Origin: a virus
Reading direction: 5' to 3' (one strand)
Length of the DNA stretch: 20,119 nt
Virus record (IMG/VR): IMGVR_UViG_3300030099_003772
Span: 1-20,119 of that record
Shown piece by piece: positions 18,856 to 20,119 of the stretch. Position numbers and translations under genes: made by a program. The notes under the pieces were generated by a model. That model ran no database searches and was not told the DNA's origin. It was given only the letters and a program-made list of their open reading frames with translations. Position 1 is the first letter of the stretch. Each line of letters begins with the position of its first letter.

Positions 18856-20119
18856 TTATCATATCCTCCATAGTTTGTCCTTGTGCCATATCAAATAATA
18901 CTCCGTAGTTATCCTCTATTGTTTTATTTAAATATTCATTAACATCTGTATCTTGTATTGTAGATTGTGTGTCAAAGAATGTTTTTGTATTACCAAGTAT
19001 TTGCATAACAATTAATGTTTTCATTTGATTTGATTCATCATACCTAGCTTTATCGTCAATCTTTTTTACTATTTTAGTTGCAGCTTTTTCTTTTGATGAC
19101 TGTTCTTTTACAGGTTCTTTTGGTTCTTCAACTTCTTCCTGTTGTATGTCTTCTTGCTCGGAACTATTCTCAGTTTCCATAGTGGGTTCCTCAGTAGTTT
19201 CGCTATCGGGTTCGGTTGTTTCTTCTGTTGGTTGCTCATCTATAGTTTCTTCTACTTCAGGTTCAGGTAAATCTAATTCCATCTCCATTTCTATCTCTAA
19301 CTCTAGTTCCATTTCTGTTTCAATTTCTACAGATACTAATTCAGGTTCTGGTAAATCTATCTCAAAATCTATTTCAAACTCTTGTATTTCTAATTCTACA
19401 GTCTCATAAGTTACTTCTTCTGTTTCAGGTTCTATCGGTGTAAAATCAATATCACCTACATCATCAAAACTAATATCATTAAACTCAAATACTTCTTCTG
19501 CAAATTCTAGTTCTGTTGTAGAGAATAAATCTAAATAATATATTTCTTCTACTGTGGTAATCTGTTGAGTGATTATAGTATTAATTACATTGTAAAATAC
19601 ATTTACTGTTACATCATCAAATAATGGACCTATTGATAAATTTATATCTCTACCACCAACCTCTATAACAACTTTATTTATAGTTCCTGCAAAATCAAAA
19701 GAACCATTATAAGATTGATAACCTGATGCTATTCCTGTTTCTGATAATACATCAGTGCCTTGAAATATATTTATATTACCATTTTTTCCAGTAATATGCA
19801 TGTATATTCTATCTTGTGCGTCTCTTTTATCCACCTCTATAGAATACCTAACTTCACCACCATTACTCATTTGTAAATCAGATATATCTACAGTTTGTAT
19901 AAAAGTTGTTCCCATGCCTGAAACACCCATACTAGATGTAGAGTTTCCACTACCAGTTATTTGTGCACATTTATCAGAGCCTAGTGCATAACAATTATTA
20001 CCAGATGGCATGTTAGCAGGACCTTGACCACCCCAATCAACATCCATGTCGCCTTCTTTATTTGTTACAACATATCCATTACTACCATCTAAAATATCAC
20101 CTGAATCTTCGTTTGTTAC
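18842..20119 (-). CDS. Acidic surface/structural protein, 5' end beyond the window
   Basis: The frame stays open to the edge at 20119, so only the C-terminal 425 residues are seen; the ATG at 20047 is internal. Counting from that ATG, residues 1-155 form a beta-rich domain with glycine/serine loops (CYALGSDKCAQITGSGNSTS; DINLSIGPLFDDVTVNVFY), like secreted or tail-associated carbohydrate-binding sandwiches. An extremely acidic linker follows (about 165-310) with alternating Glu and Ile/Leu/Met and two DLPEPE copies. The final 80 residues turn basic, then helical (AATKIVKKIDDKARYDESNQ). No lysine or arginine occurs from 134 to 309. The role is unknown; a virion surface or tail protein is inferred from its late-operon position. 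Confidence 0.75.
   Translation of the reverse strand, partial: VTNEDSGDILDGSNGYVVTNKEGDMDVDWGGQGPANMPSGNNCYALGSDKCAQITGSGNSTSSMGVSGMGTTFIQTVDISDLQMSNGGEVRYSIEVDKRDAQDRIYMHITGKNGNINIFQGTDVLSETGIASGYQSYNGSFDFAGTINKVVIEVGGRDINLSIGPLFDDVTVNVFYNVINTIITQQITTVEEIYYLDLFSTTELEFAEEVFEFNDISFDDVGDIDFTPIEPETEEVTYETVELEIQEFEIDFEIDLPEPELVSVEIETEMELELEIEMEMELDLPEPEVEETIDEQPTEETTEPDSETTEEPTMETENSSEQEDIQQEEVEEPKEPVKEQSSKEKAATKIVKKIDDKARYDESNQMKTLIVMQILGNTKTFFDTQSTIQDTDVNEYLNKTIEDNYGVLFDMAQGQTMEDMINAQY

Noticed and set aside
19146-19409. 87-codon Ser/Ile-rich frame on the + strand
   Set aside because: It is the mirror image of the Glu-rich repeat on the - strand and has no sign of being expressed.
19432-19444. 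CTATCGGTGTAAA in the acidic protein gene
   Set aside because: It shares only the left half of the palindrome.

Overview
The window looks like part of an AT-rich marine podovirus of the HMO-2011 / pelagiphage type. The main grounds are a family A DNA polymerase carrying a DnaJ-like CxxC zinc-cluster insertion, a feature I know from the SAR116 phage HMO-2011. It also has a compact replication cassette with separate primase and helicase genes, low GC in the coding regions (about one third by eye), and late genes on the opposite strand ending in a holin and a T4-type lysozyme. No integrase, repressor, tRNA gene, RNA polymerase, insertion sequence or CRISPR array was seen. The host is inferred from base composition and gene type only; SAR11 or a similar AT-rich alphaproteobacterium is likely.

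Layout. Positions 1-447 hold no convincing gene. This stretch is less AT-rich than the genes and packed with inverted repeats: two copies of a 13-bp near-perfect palindrome, a terminator-like hairpin and a 5' leader hairpin. From 448 to 10446 about 19 genes run on the + strand with almost no space between them. They are small unknown proteins, a Gp88-like cysteine-rich protein, a zinc-finger/TOPRIM primase, a DnaB-type helicase, DNA polymerase I, an unknown 275-aa protein, a Cas4/AddB-like iron-sulfur nuclease, a second PD-(D/E)XK (Holliday-junction-resolvase-like) nuclease and a DUF6378-like protein. From 20119 down to 10435 the - strand carries a late operon. It runs from a truncated acidic surface or structural protein, through two membrane/coiled-coil proteins, a Pro/Thr/Gln-rich probable virion protein and three small to mid-size unknowns, to a 1230-aa probable internal virion protein, a 3TM-type holin and the endolysin. 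The two operons meet tail to tail and overlap by 12 bp, with no visible terminator.

How it works together. The + operon would replicate the phage DNA (primase, helicase, polymerase) and process it with two nucleases. The - operon would build the virion and lyse the cell. Expression seems to rely on translational coupling: stop/start overlaps of the TAATG, TTGA and longer types are found throughout.

The most notable unexplained signal is the 13-bp motif CTATCGGCGATAG and close variants. Eight copies occur in 20 kb, clustered toward the left control region and otherwise inside unrelated genes. In AT-rich DNA this cannot be chance. It is probably a binding site for a phage or host DNA-binding protein (replication, transcription, packaging or DNA organisation), and I know of no description of it.
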